Shown piece after piece: positions 18,601 through 26,584 of a stretch of DNA of 64,000 nt. This stretch comes from Mucilaginibacter sp. SG564 (GTDB taxonomy: Bacteria; Bacteroidota; Bacteroidia; Sphingobacteriales; Sphingobacteriaceae). A program made the position numbers and the translations under genes. The notes below the pieces were generated by a model that saw nothing but the letters and a program-made list of their open reading frames with translations, made no database searches and had not been told where the DNA came from. The DNA is taken from positions 62,001 to 126,000 of the forward strand of contig NZ_JABGNA010000003.1 of the NCBI RefSeq assembly GCF_013149275.1. Reading direction: 5' to 3'. Each line of letters starts with the position of its first letter. Position 1 is the stretch's first letter.

Positions 18601-19092
18601 AAATTTACCGGCGGATTGGGAAATACATTGACCTACAAGAACTTTAGCCTTTATTTTTTCTTTCAGTTTTCGAAACAAACCAGTGTGAACTACCTGGCCA
18701 GCATTTATAGCCAGAATGCTATCCCGGGTACGCTTACCAATGAGCCTGTCGCTATACTCGATCACTGGAAAAACCCGGGTGATATATCCAGTATTCAGCG
18801 TTTAACCGCAACGACCTACTCAGACGCTGCCGCCGCCGCTTATAGTTTCCTGCAATCCTCCGGGGCCTATAGTGATGCTTCCTATATCCGGCTTAAAACG
18901 CTTGCCTGTTCGTATACATTGCCAGGTACCGTTCAAAAAGCGCTGAAACTTAGTAATTGTCGCTTTTATATTAACGCGCAAAACCTCCTTACCATCACCG
19001 GCTTTAAACTGGGAGATCCGGAATTACCCGGAGGGCTGTTCAGCTTTCCATTACAGCGCACAATTGTTTTTGGTTTATCTGCTGATTTTTAA
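15676..19092 (+). CDS. SusC/RagA-type TonB-dependent receptor with STN domain
   Basis: A 1138-residue outer-membrane transporter. The order is: signal region (~25-45), STN/secretin-like signalling domain (~50-115, EKVLNSIEKQTGTSFFYD), carboxypeptidase-regulatory-like domain (~130-210, GRVIDEKGQPLPGVTIKIKD), plug with IRGQNSL and GANGVILITTKKG, and a 22-strand barrel. The STN domain marks it as a transducer that signals to FecR. It would import a substrate captured with SusD. The upstream ATG gives an N-terminal extension common in this family; a start at Met26 (15751) is also possible. There is no glycosidase in this operon, so the substrate may not be a sugar polymer. Confidence 0.93.
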   Translation: MKLSVLSIVVPGSAQRYFYKFLLVMKITTLLLIIALVHASAASLSQVRLSEKNTSLEKVLNSIEKQTGTSFFYDRKDIRDIHISIHVNNVSLKEALDKCLGDLPLTYDIKDNTVFLSKKVTPLLDKVIPAFKAIDVHGRVIDEKGQPLPGVTIKIKDGSHMVMTDSKGEFNLKQVGDKDIIVISSIGFASQQLNVATELGNIVLIVNSSKLDEIHVIAYGTESSRYATGSTASVSAADIAKQPITNALMALEGQVPGLVVTPSSGAPGASVQIQIRGQNSLQNSLTNAGKPYDQPLFIVDGVPFAPQNNQINKLGSLANNFSNFNTFDTFGGLSPFNSINPADIESITILKDADATSIYGTQGANGVILITTKKGQAGKTRVETSVNSGVNVNTRQVQMLNTQQYIQLRNEAFKNDGLTPNNIPSDPAYAPDLFVFDQHKNTDWFKQFLGKTSNNTDVHASLSGGSLANTFIISTGYTRADYNFPGNFGEKRLTLHSGFHHKSADSKLIVDFTTDYGYDHNNSAGDPSLTKAVLAPPNLPDLINPAGNLVWNYKGVDLNSYQYYSYLKQVSNLQTYNLNNSLRLGYQLFRDLKIGIGMGYSRLTTNESSLNPASSQNPQYASAYASFANSGFQTINIEPQLDYHHFFGNNELSFLVGGTYKKELNDNTQMQGYNYTDDAFLGSISGAGTIFASATNNIYKYVGGFTRLKYVYDQKYIINLTGSRNGSSNFGPGKQFGFFGSVGLGWIFSQETAFNKAPPFISYGKLSGNYGTSGSDGIGSYQYQAFWQPVSSVSPFQGIRPYKPLNLYNPDYSWDTKKALNIALDLGFFHDRILFKATYYENKTSNQLINYILPSQTGFNAVLQNFNATVQNKGLEFTLTANTIAAKEFSWNTTFNISGNRNKLLAFPGLAESPYATIYTIGKPVSEINGYKYKDVNPTTGVFEFYTVNGAVTSSPTYGTAAQGGDLVPIADNQPKFTGGLGNTLTYKNFSLYFFFQFSKQTSVNYLASIYSQNAIPGTLTNEPVAILDHWKNPGDISSIQRLTATTYSDAAAAAYSFLQSSGAYSDASYIRLKTLACSYTLPGTVQKALKLSNCRFYINAQNLLTITGFKLGDPELPGGLFSFPLQRTIVFGLSADF

Positions 19093-19102
19093 TAAAAAAA
19101 CG

Positions 19103-20521
19103 ATGAAAAAAATAATGTATATACAGAATCTGAAATCGCTGGCACTTATTGTACTGCTTACTGCACTTTCTTTCTCCTGCAAAAAGTTAATCGAAATCCC
19201 TGCGAATCCTTCCGACAAGATCCCAACCCAGCTGGTTTTCGCGGATAGCGCCGATGTAATGAGTGCGGTGACAGGAGTTTACAATGGGTTTAATGCGGCC
19301 GGCACCGTGGGTATTCACAGTGGCGCCATAACCCGCTCAACCGGTTTGACCGGGGATGAATTAACCCCTTCCCAAGTTGGGGACCCTATCGCGACACAAT
19401 TGTACCAAAATGCCATTCTTCCTACAAACTCGATAACCGCAAACCTGTGGAGCAGCGCTTACATCATGTCCGGCTTATACCAGATTAATGTTTGCCTGGA
19501 ACAAATTCCCGGAAGTAAAGCCCTTAGCCCATCGCTTAAAAATCAGTTAATCGGGGAGATCAAGGTGGACCGGGCGTTGTACTATTTTAACCTGGTTAAT
19601 TTGTTCGGACCGGTACCACTGGTTACCTCAAGCGACTATTCGATGACAAAATCATTGCCAAGGGCCTCCATCGATGATATCTATAAACAGATCATCACAG
19701 ACCTTACTGATGCGCAAAAACTATTAAATCCCGCCTATTCATCGCCGGGAAGGGCAAGGCCTAATTTATATACGGCGGAGGCGCTACTGGCTAAGGTATA
19801 TCTATATCGTGGTCAATGGGCCAGTGCAGAAATCGCCGCCACCAGTGTCATCAGTTCCGGGCAGTACAGTCTCAATAAAGATTTGAATACGGTATTCCAG
19901 GATGGCAGCAGCGAAGCGATATGGCAACTACCCGCAATCGGCCCTTACAATCAAACAGCAGAGGCGCAGATATTTGTACCCTATGCATCCTCAGCCGTCC
20001 CTACTTTTCTCATCAGTCCTGCATTACTCAACACATTTGAGCCGGGGGACATGCGCAGGACTAACTGGATCGGTATCAATTCTATTAGTGACGGTAAAGG
20101 TTCATCTGTACCCTATTATTATCCCGCAAAATACAAGAACAGAAACCTGAATGATCAGCCGGCAGAAGATTATATGATTTTCAGACTGGCAGAGATCTAC
20201 CTGATCCGCGCGGAAGCACAGGCCGAACAAGGAAAAACCACAGCAGCATTAGCTGATCTGAACCAGGTGCGTAACCGTGCAGGCCTGCCGAACAGCCCGG
20301 CGACCGGCACGACCACTTTACTTTCAGCGATCATGCATGAACGGCGGACAGAATTGTTTTGCGAATGGGGCAACAGATGGTATGATCTAAAAAGAACAGG
20401 AACCATCGACGCGGTGCTCGGCGCAGAAAAGCCGACATGGAAACCAACCCAGGCGCTGTACCCGGTCCCATTGGCGGAAATACAAAGCAATCCATTTTTA
20501 AAACAGAACCCGGGTTATTAA
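19103..20521 (+). CDS. SusD/RagB-type lipoprotein
   Basis: About 472 residues. The lipoprotein signal ends in LSFSC, with the lipidated Cys near residue 26, followed by the TPR-rich SusD fold. Family blocks include VMSAVTGVYNGF, ALYYFNLVNLFGPVPLV and, at the C-terminus, HERRTELFCEWGNRWYDLKRTG. It caps the SusC barrel at the cell surface and binds the substrate. I chose the ATG at 19103 (MKKIMY) over 19064, because the latter overlaps susC and places residues ahead of the signal peptide. It starts 10 bases after the susC stop. Confidence 0.92.
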   Translation: MKKIMYIQNLKSLALIVLLTALSFSCKKLIEIPANPSDKIPTQLVFADSADVMSAVTGVYNGFNAAGTVGIHSGAITRSTGLTGDELTPSQVGDPIATQLYQNAILPTNSITANLWSSAYIMSGLYQINVCLEQIPGSKALSPSLKNQLIGEIKVDRALYYFNLVNLFGPVPLVTSSDYSMTKSLPRASIDDIYKQIITDLTDAQKLLNPAYSSPGRARPNLYTAEALLAKVYLYRGQWASAEIAATSVISSGQYSLNKDLNTVFQDGSSEAIWQLPAIGPYNQTAEAQIFVPYASSAVPTFLISPALLNTFEPGDMRRTNWIGINSISDGKGSSVPYYYPAKYKNRNLNDQPAEDYMIFRLAEIYLIRAEAQAEQGKTTAALADLNQVRNRAGLPNSPATGTTTLLSAIMHERRTELFCEWGNRWYDLKRTGTIDAVLGAEKPTWKPTQALYPVPLAEIQSNPFLKQNPGY

Positions 20522-20546
20522 ACTCAATTCGTCATTTACTGGTAAC

Positions 20547-20564
20547 TGCCGGCCCTGGCCGGCA
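20547..20564 (+). promoter_or_regulatory. GC-rich intercistronic hairpin after susD
   Basis: A 7-bp GC-rich stem (20547-20553 with 20558-20564) with a 4-base loop lies between susD and the ABC transporter genes and is followed by an AT-rich run. It may be a partial terminator or 3'-end stabiliser giving high susCD relative to downstream expression. Confidence 0.5.
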
Positions 20565-20592
20565 AGGAATTATTATTTCAAAAATTTTATAC

Positions 20593-21531
20593 ATGACAAA
20601 TCAAATTCTAAAAGTAGAGCAGCTTTCCCACAAGTATAGTAGCTCCTGGGCCATCCGCGACATCAATCTGTCCATCAATAAAACGGGGATACTCGGATTG
20701 CTGGGATCAAATGGCGCAGGCAAATCTACGACCATGAATATCATATGCGGCGTACTGAACCAGACCGAAGGAAATGTATTCATTAATGGCATCAACATGC
20801 GGGAAGAACCGGAGGAAGCCAAAAAGCTAATCGGTTTCCTGCCGCAAAATCCGCCGCTTTACCTTGACCTTACCGTTGATGAATATCTGACACACTGTGC
20901 ATGGTTAAGGCTAATGGACAAGAACGCCATTCAACCCGCGCTCGAGGATGCCAAGGAACGTTGCGGTATATCCCATTTCAGCAAAAGACTCATCAAAAAT
21001 CTTTCCGGCGGATACCGTCAGCGTGTAGGAATCGCCCAGGCGATCATACACCATCCCAAATTGGTCGTACTGGATGAGCCTACCAATGGGCTGGATCCAA
21101 ACCAGATCGTGGAGGTAAGGTCCCTTATCAAAGATATCGCTAAGGAGCGTACCGTGATTTTTTCTTCGCACATACTCTCTGAAGTACAGGTCTTATGCAA
21201 TGAGATCACGATGATCGAAGGAGGAAAAATTGTTTTCGCAGATACGATGGATGCCTTTAATAATTATGTAGAGCCGCACAGTGTCCTGGTTGAAATGGAA
21301 AATCCGCCGGTAGCAGCGCATTTGTTAAGAATTCCGGGTATCACACATGTTGACTTTTTGACGGAAAGGCAGTTACGGATATTTTTCACTGGCAACCGGG
21401 ACATTACGGAGACGATTATCGAAACCAGTGTCAAAAACCATTGGAAGCTGAGAGAAATCAGTCTGGATAAGAGCTCCATTGATGAAATATTCGCCCAATT
21501 ATCAAACAAAACCCAACAAAGAAGTAAATGA
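20593..21531 (+). CDS. ABC transporter ATP-binding protein (GldA-like)
   Basis: About 312 residues. Walker A is GSNGAGKST (near residue 38), the signature is LSGGYRQR and Walker B is LVVLDEPTNGLDP. An H-loop (SSHIL) follows, and a C-terminal ~90-residue extension is typical of GldA/CcmA-type exporters. The longer frame from 20437 overlaps susD and is not credible; the ATG at 20593 gives a normal N-terminus (MTNQILKVEQLSHKY). The gene overlaps the permease gene by four bases (ATGA), so the two products form one transporter. In gliding Bacteroidetes GldA-GldFG support motility, but the setting here points to a separate, operon-specific pump. Confidence 0.9.
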   Translation: MTNQILKVEQLSHKYSSSWAIRDINLSINKTGILGLLGSNGAGKSTTMNIICGVLNQTEGNVFINGINMREEPEEAKKLIGFLPQNPPLYLDLTVDEYLTHCAWLRLMDKNAIQPALEDAKERCGISHFSKRLIKNLSGGYRQRVGIAQAIIHHPKLVVLDEPTNGLDPNQIVEVRSLIKDIAKERTVIFSSHILSEVQVLCNEITMIEGGKIVFADTMDAFNNYVEPHSVLVEMENPPVAAHLLRIPGITHVDFLTERQLRIFFTGNRDITETIIETSVKNHWKLREISLDKSSIDEIFAQLSNKTQQRSK

Positions 21532-23828
21532 AAACAACATTAAGAATAGCAAAATTAGAACTTAATACGCTGTTTTATTCGCCTATTGCATGGCTCCTCT
21601 CCATCGTATTTCTCGTGCAATGCGCATTATCCTATATTTCAGGAATTCAGAACCTACTCGTTAATCAGCAGCTTGGAGGGACTTATTTAAGCTACCTTGA
21701 TTTTTCAACATTGCAGGTTTTTGGCCCCCGATTTGGCCTGTTTGGAGGTGTTGTCGGAAAAGTCTACCTGTATCTACCCCTGCTAACGATGGGGCTGATC
21801 AGCCGCGAAACCAGCAGCGGTACGATCAAATTGCTTTATTCCTCTCCCGTAAGGATCAAACAAATCATTTTGGGAAAATTTATCGCCATGATGGGGTACA
21901 ATCTTTTACTGGTGTTTATTCTTTTCATGCTTGCCGTTGCCGGTATCCTGAATATTCATGCAGCAGATGCCGGGTTAATATTTTCCGGTATCCTCGGGAT
22001 ATATCTGCTGTTATGTGCTTATGCCGCTATAGGCTTGTTCATGTCCTGCCTGACTACCTACCAGGTGGTTGCAGCGATCAGTACATTGGTGGTTTTTGCC
22101 ATACTTGCATACGTTGGCACCATTTGGCAGGATGTTGATTTTGTAAGAGGCCTTACCTATTTCCTTTCCATATCCGGACGTACGGACCATTTATTACAGG
22201 GACTGATCAGCACTAAAGATATTTTATACTTTGTTCTGATCGTCTGCATGTTCCTCAGCTTCGCGGTTATCAGGCTTCAATCCGGGAGGGAATCCAAATC
22301 ATGGGTACATATCACCGGGCGTTATCTCCTGGTTTTTTTCTTCACACTGATTATTGGCTATACGAGTGCCATACCGGGTCTGATCGGCTATATTGATGCT
22401 ACAGCGGATAAAACGCAGACCATAACGCCAACAACACAAAAGATATTAAAGGACCTGGGAGACGAACCTTTGGAAATCATCTCCTATGTCAACCTGCTTG
22501 ACCAGCGGTACTGGATTGGAAAGCCGGATCAGCGGAACCATGATTTTGACCGTTGGGAACCCTATTTAAGATTCAAAAGTAATATCAGCCTGATATATGT
22601 TTATTACTATGATTCACCAAGTGACGATCAGCGCATATTTGAAAGTAACCCCGGTAAAACCCTTCAGCAAATAGCCCAGCTTTACGCGCAGTCTTTTAAA
22701 ATAAACCTTAAAAAATTCAAAACACCTGAAGAGATCCACCAAATAATCGATCTCAAACCGGAGCTTAACCGGTATGTAATGCAGGTAAAATATAAGGGTA
22801 AAACGACTTTTCTGCGGTTGTTTAACGATCCTATGCAATTTCCATCCGAAACAGAGATCTCCGCAGCTCTAAAGCGCCTCACCATCAGGCTCCCCAAAAT
22901 AATTTTCGCTACAGGCGAATATGAACGCAGTAAAGATAAAGTAGACGATAAGGACTATGGGTTACTGATCAATCAGATCACCAACAGGAATGCGCTGGTC
23001 AATCAGGGATTCGATACAGATACCATATCCCTTAACCGCCAGGAAATACCTAACGGGATTGCAGCGCTCATCATTGCCGATCCAAGGACGGACTTCACTC
23101 CGTTAGCATTGTCGAGAATTCAAAGATACCTGGAACGTGGCGGGAATTTATTAGTTGCCGGAGAGCCAGGAAAAAGCAATGTCATCAACCCGGTTATCCG
23201 GTCATTGGGCGTTCAAATGATGGAAGGGCTTCAGGTTCAAAAAAACAAAGTATTCCCTCCCAATATGGTCACAGCGCTTTTGACAAAAACAGCGGCATCG
23301 CTTTCAAAGGAACTGGGAAAGGATTTCAGGGACAGCGTTGGTGTCACTATGCCCAATGTTTCCGGTTTAACCTATAACAGCCATGGTCCGTTTACCGTCA
23401 GGCCATTGTTGATGACCGACGAAAAGCTGAGCTGGAATAAATTCGACAAACTCGTACTGGATTCGGCCGCCGTAATTTATAATCCGGCAAATGGAGACCT
23501 TAAGCGTTCCGTTCCTACCGCATTAGCCCTGACAAGAAAGTTAAACGGTATGGAACAACGCATCATCATTACAGGCGATGCCGATTTTCTCGGCCTTGCG
23601 GAATATGGACGGGGGGGCACCGCCAACCGCGATTTTGCTACACCACTATTCGGATGGTTTACTTATGGACAGTTCCCTACGGACACCAGTCACCCCTTTT
23701 CAAAAGATAACAGGGTCAATTTAACAGATTCAGGAATAGTAGTCTTGAAAGTCATCCTGCTGGGCATATTGCCGGGTTCCCTGATCATTTTTGCTGCCGT
23801 TTTTCTAATCAGGCGAAGAAGAAAATAA
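21528..23828 (+). CDS. Fused GldF-GldG-like ABC transporter permease
   Basis: A 766-residue protein. Residues ~1-245 have six hydrophobic segments with the block RETSSGTIKLLYSSPV, typical of ABC-2/GldF permeases. A further membrane segment near 265-290 leads into a GldG-type extracytoplasmic domain (~300-730), and a last membrane segment (~740-760) ends in Arg/Lys. GldF and GldG are separate genes in well-known gliders, so this is a natural fusion, also known in other Bacteroidetes. It pairs with the ATPase at 20593. The direction of transport and cargo are not evident. Confidence 0.87.
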   Translation: MKTTLRIAKLELNTLFYSPIAWLLSIVFLVQCALSYISGIQNLLVNQQLGGTYLSYLDFSTLQVFGPRFGLFGGVVGKVYLYLPLLTMGLISRETSSGTIKLLYSSPVRIKQIILGKFIAMMGYNLLLVFILFMLAVAGILNIHAADAGLIFSGILGIYLLLCAYAAIGLFMSCLTTYQVVAAISTLVVFAILAYVGTIWQDVDFVRGLTYFLSISGRTDHLLQGLISTKDILYFVLIVCMFLSFAVIRLQSGRESKSWVHITGRYLLVFFFTLIIGYTSAIPGLIGYIDATADKTQTITPTTQKILKDLGDEPLEIISYVNLLDQRYWIGKPDQRNHDFDRWEPYLRFKSNISLIYVYYYDSPSDDQRIFESNPGKTLQQIAQLYAQSFKINLKKFKTPEEIHQIIDLKPELNRYVMQVKYKGKTTFLRLFNDPMQFPSETEISAALKRLTIRLPKIIFATGEYERSKDKVDDKDYGLLINQITNRNALVNQGFDTDTISLNRQEIPNGIAALIIADPRTDFTPLALSRIQRYLERGGNLLVAGEPGKSNVINPVIRSLGVQMMEGLQVQKNKVFPPNMVTALLTKTAASLSKELGKDFRDSVGVTMPNVSGLTYNSHGPFTVRPLLMTDEKLSWNKFDKLVLDSAAVIYNPANGDLKRSVPTALALTRKLNGMEQRIIITGDADFLGLAEYGRGGTANRDFATPLFGWFTYGQFPTDTSHPFSKDNRVNLTDSGIVVLKVILLGILPGSLIIFAAVFLIRRRRK

Positions 23829-23836
23829 GGATAAAG

Positions 23837-25174
23837 ATGTTATTTACAACAGACCAGCAAACAACAGAAGATTTGAACATCTTCGGTAAACATGGGGGAG
23901 ATTCCATTTTTACGATGTTTAACCATACCTCTACCCGGGGAGGAGCAGCGATTATGGAGTCCATGTTCCATTCTCCCTTGTCAAATCATAGCCTCATTAA
24001 TAAACGAAGCCGGATCATTCAATATTTTTCGGCTACGGATTCATTCCCTTTTGACGCGGTACTTTTCGATATTGCAGACCAGTACCTGGCCAATACGGAT
24101 GAAAGAACCAAACTGTCCTTTGAGGCGGGTTCCTTTGTAAAAAGATTAAGTAACCTGGTAGCTGAAGATCCAGCCTATAAATTCGTCTATACCGGGGTTA
24201 CCGCGATGATCGAGATTCTTTCCTCTCTGCGCAGTTTTACTGAAAAACTCGCGCTGACGCAGGAAGCATCAGTAAAGGAAGACCTGGACGTCATCACCGC
24301 TTATTTGCGGTCGTCCCCGTTTGACTCCCTGCCAACAGGAAACCGGAATGGAAAACTCGCTTACACCGAATTGCAGGAAGTTGATGTGCTATTCAGATTT
24401 CGTCACCGGGATATAATTAAAAAGCTACTGCAATATATCTATCATATCGACGTGTATATTTCCGTTGGCAAAACTGCAGCGCATCGCGGCTTTACTTTTC
24501 CCAAAGCATTGCAAAAGGAACTTCATTTATTGAACCTGCAGGGTGTTTATCATCCCCGGTTAGCTGCCCCGGTTCCCAATGATTTTAATTTAACACCGTC
24601 CGGCAATGTAATTTTTCTTACCGGCGCCAATATGGCCGGTAAGTCCACTTTTATGAAATCGGTTGGCATCGCCGTTTACCTGGCCCATATGGGCTTCCCC
24701 GTCCCGGCAGACATGATGGAATTTTCCGTACTGGACGGAATTTACACCACCATTAACCTCCCTGATAATTTAGGGAGCGGTACCAGCCATTTTTATGCGG
24801 AAGTGCTCCGCGTAAAAAAGGTGGCCAAGGAACTTGCCCTGGGCAAGAACTTATTTGTGATGTTTGATGAACTCTTCCGCGGCACCAATGTGAAGGACGC
24901 TTATGAGGCCACCATCGCCATAACAACCGGGTTTGCGGAAAAAAAACATTCCATGTTTGTCATTTCCACCCATATTATTGAAGCGGGAGAAACATTAAGC
25001 AAACGCTGCGAGAACATCAGGTTCAGTTACCTCCCCACCAAGATGAATGGTCTCAGCCCGGAATACACATACACCCTCAAAAGTGGCATTACCGCTGACA
25101 GGCATGGCATGCTCATCATTAACAATGAAGGTATTATTGAACTCTTAAAAAAAGGTAAAACGCAAGCAAAATGA
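23837..25174 (+). CDS. MutS-like ATPase without mismatch-binding domain (copy 1)
   Basis: A 445-residue protein with only the clamp/lever helices (~30-240) and the MutS ATPase domain. Walker A is GANMAGKST at 263-271, Walker B FDELFRGTN near 343, and the composite-site STHIIE block follows. The N-terminal mismatch-recognition domain and its Phe-x-Glu motif are absent, and so is the Smr nuclease of MutS2. Known relatives are annotated as MutS domain proteins without a defined role. It starts 8 bases after the permease stop and overlaps copy 2 by four bases (ATGA). The two copies may form a heterodimer. Confidence 0.88.
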   Translation: MLFTTDQQTTEDLNIFGKHGGDSIFTMFNHTSTRGGAAIMESMFHSPLSNHSLINKRSRIIQYFSATDSFPFDAVLFDIADQYLANTDERTKLSFEAGSFVKRLSNLVAEDPAYKFVYTGVTAMIEILSSLRSFTEKLALTQEASVKEDLDVITAYLRSSPFDSLPTGNRNGKLAYTELQEVDVLFRFRHRDIIKKLLQYIYHIDVYISVGKTAAHRGFTFPKALQKELHLLNLQGVYHPRLAAPVPNDFNLTPSGNVIFLTGANMAGKSTFMKSVGIAVYLAHMGFPVPADMMEFSVLDGIYTTINLPDNLGSGTSHFYAEVLRVKKVAKELALGKNLFVMFDELFRGTNVKDAYEATIAITTGFAEKKHSMFVISTHIIEAGETLSKRCENIRFSYLPTKMNGLSPEYTYTLKSGITADRHGMLIINNEGIIELLKKGKTQAK

Positions 25175-26520
25175 GTTTCATAACAGATAAACAGACATTG
25201 GATGATCTCAACATTTTAGGGAAATACAAGCCTGGTTCCATGTTCAATCTTTTTAATACAGGACAAACAGCGGGCGGTGAACGATTGTTGGAGGATATGT
25301 TCCGCTTCCCATTGAGCGACGCTGACCTGATTAACCGGCGAAGTCGTATTTTCCAATTCTTCCGGTCACATGCGCTGACATTTCCATTCGATCAGGACCA
25401 GCTTACCCAAATGGAAAGCTACCTGCAGGATAGCGGCGAACATACTTTACTGGAAACAGGGCTTCGGGTCATCAGGAAGCTGGTGTCAGCCTGGTTGTTA
25501 AAAGATGAACCGTACGCGGTCATGCAGGCCGGTTTGCTGGCAACCACAGCTGTATTACAGACCTGTCAGGTATTGCTTGACAAGCTGAATATCCAGGATC
25601 GCCAGCACCCATATTTTGATCAGGTAGCAGCAGTTGGAGACATTCTGAATGATTCCCGCCTGGCATGGATAAAAACTGAAAAGGAAGCAATTCCATTGTC
25701 ATTCCTCCACGTCATCAGGTACGATCACTTGCTTAGAAAAATCCTTAAAAACGAGCTGAACATCATCTTATCATTTATTTATCATTTCGATGTGTGTCTG
25801 GCCGTAAATCAGGTAGCTATTGCCAATGAGCTCTCCTTTGGCGTAGCATTGCCCGCATCAAGAAACAGAATGGAGGCCGCTAATCTCCGTCATCCCACGA
25901 TAAAGAAAGCCGTAGGAAACGTCCTGTCACTTTCAGAAAACACCAACCTTATTTTTCTTACCGGTGCCAATATGGCCGGTAAATCAACGCTGATGAAAGC
26001 CTTCGGTATTACCATGTACCTGGCTCATATGGGTTTTCCCGTTGCAGCGGAATCCCTGGAATTTTCGGTAAAAGATGGCATATATACCTCCATTAATGTA
26101 CCGGATAACCTGAATATGGGATATAGTCATTTCTATGCCGAAGTGTTACGCGTAAAAAAGATAGCGGAGAAAGTCAGCCAGGGGGAAAATATGATTATCA
26201 TTTTTGATGAGCTGTTCAAAGGCACCAACGTGAAAGACGCGTATGAGGCCACGCTGGCTGTTACAGAAGCTTTTGCATCCTACCGTTGTTGCTTTTTTAT
26301 GATTTCCACGCACATTATTGAAGTGGCTGAAGCATTGAAAACCATCTGCCATAATATCCGCTTTGCCTATTTACCGACTGTCATGAGCGGAAATGTCCCT
26401 ACCTATACTTATCGATTGGAACAAGGAGTTACATCTGACCGGCAGGGTATGATGATCATTGAAAATGAAAAGATACTTGAAATTCTATATAGTGATCAGG
26501 GACTCCACCCCAATACCTGA
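25171..26520 (+). CDS. MutS-like ATPase without mismatch-binding domain (copy 2)
   Basis: A 449-residue paralogue of the preceding gene, clearly related along its length (shared N-terminus TDxQTxxDLNI, ATPase blocks LTGANMAGKST, DGIYTSINVPDNL and FDELFKGTNVKDAYEAT). It also lacks mismatch-recognition and Smr domains. MutS ATPases work as dimers with composite active sites, so side-by-side, translationally coupled paralogues suggest an obligate heterodimer like MutS-alpha or MSH4-MSH5. Its place between a transporter and a secreted peptidase is unexpected for DNA repair. Confidence 0.88.
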   Translation: MSFITDKQTLDDLNILGKYKPGSMFNLFNTGQTAGGERLLEDMFRFPLSDADLINRRSRIFQFFRSHALTFPFDQDQLTQMESYLQDSGEHTLLETGLRVIRKLVSAWLLKDEPYAVMQAGLLATTAVLQTCQVLLDKLNIQDRQHPYFDQVAAVGDILNDSRLAWIKTEKEAIPLSFLHVIRYDHLLRKILKNELNIILSFIYHFDVCLAVNQVAIANELSFGVALPASRNRMEAANLRHPTIKKAVGNVLSLSENTNLIFLTGANMAGKSTLMKAFGITMYLAHMGFPVAAESLEFSVKDGIYTSINVPDNLNMGYSHFYAEVLRVKKIAEKVSQGENMIIIFDELFKGTNVKDAYEATLAVTEAFASYRCCFFMISTHIIEVAEALKTICHNIRFAYLPTVMSGNVPTYTYRLEQGVTSDRQGMMIIENEKILEILYSDQGLHPNT

Positions 26521-26584
26521 CAAACAGCATACACAACAACAGGTGTTCAAAAGAAAAACAAATAACCAACTTAAGATCAATTTT

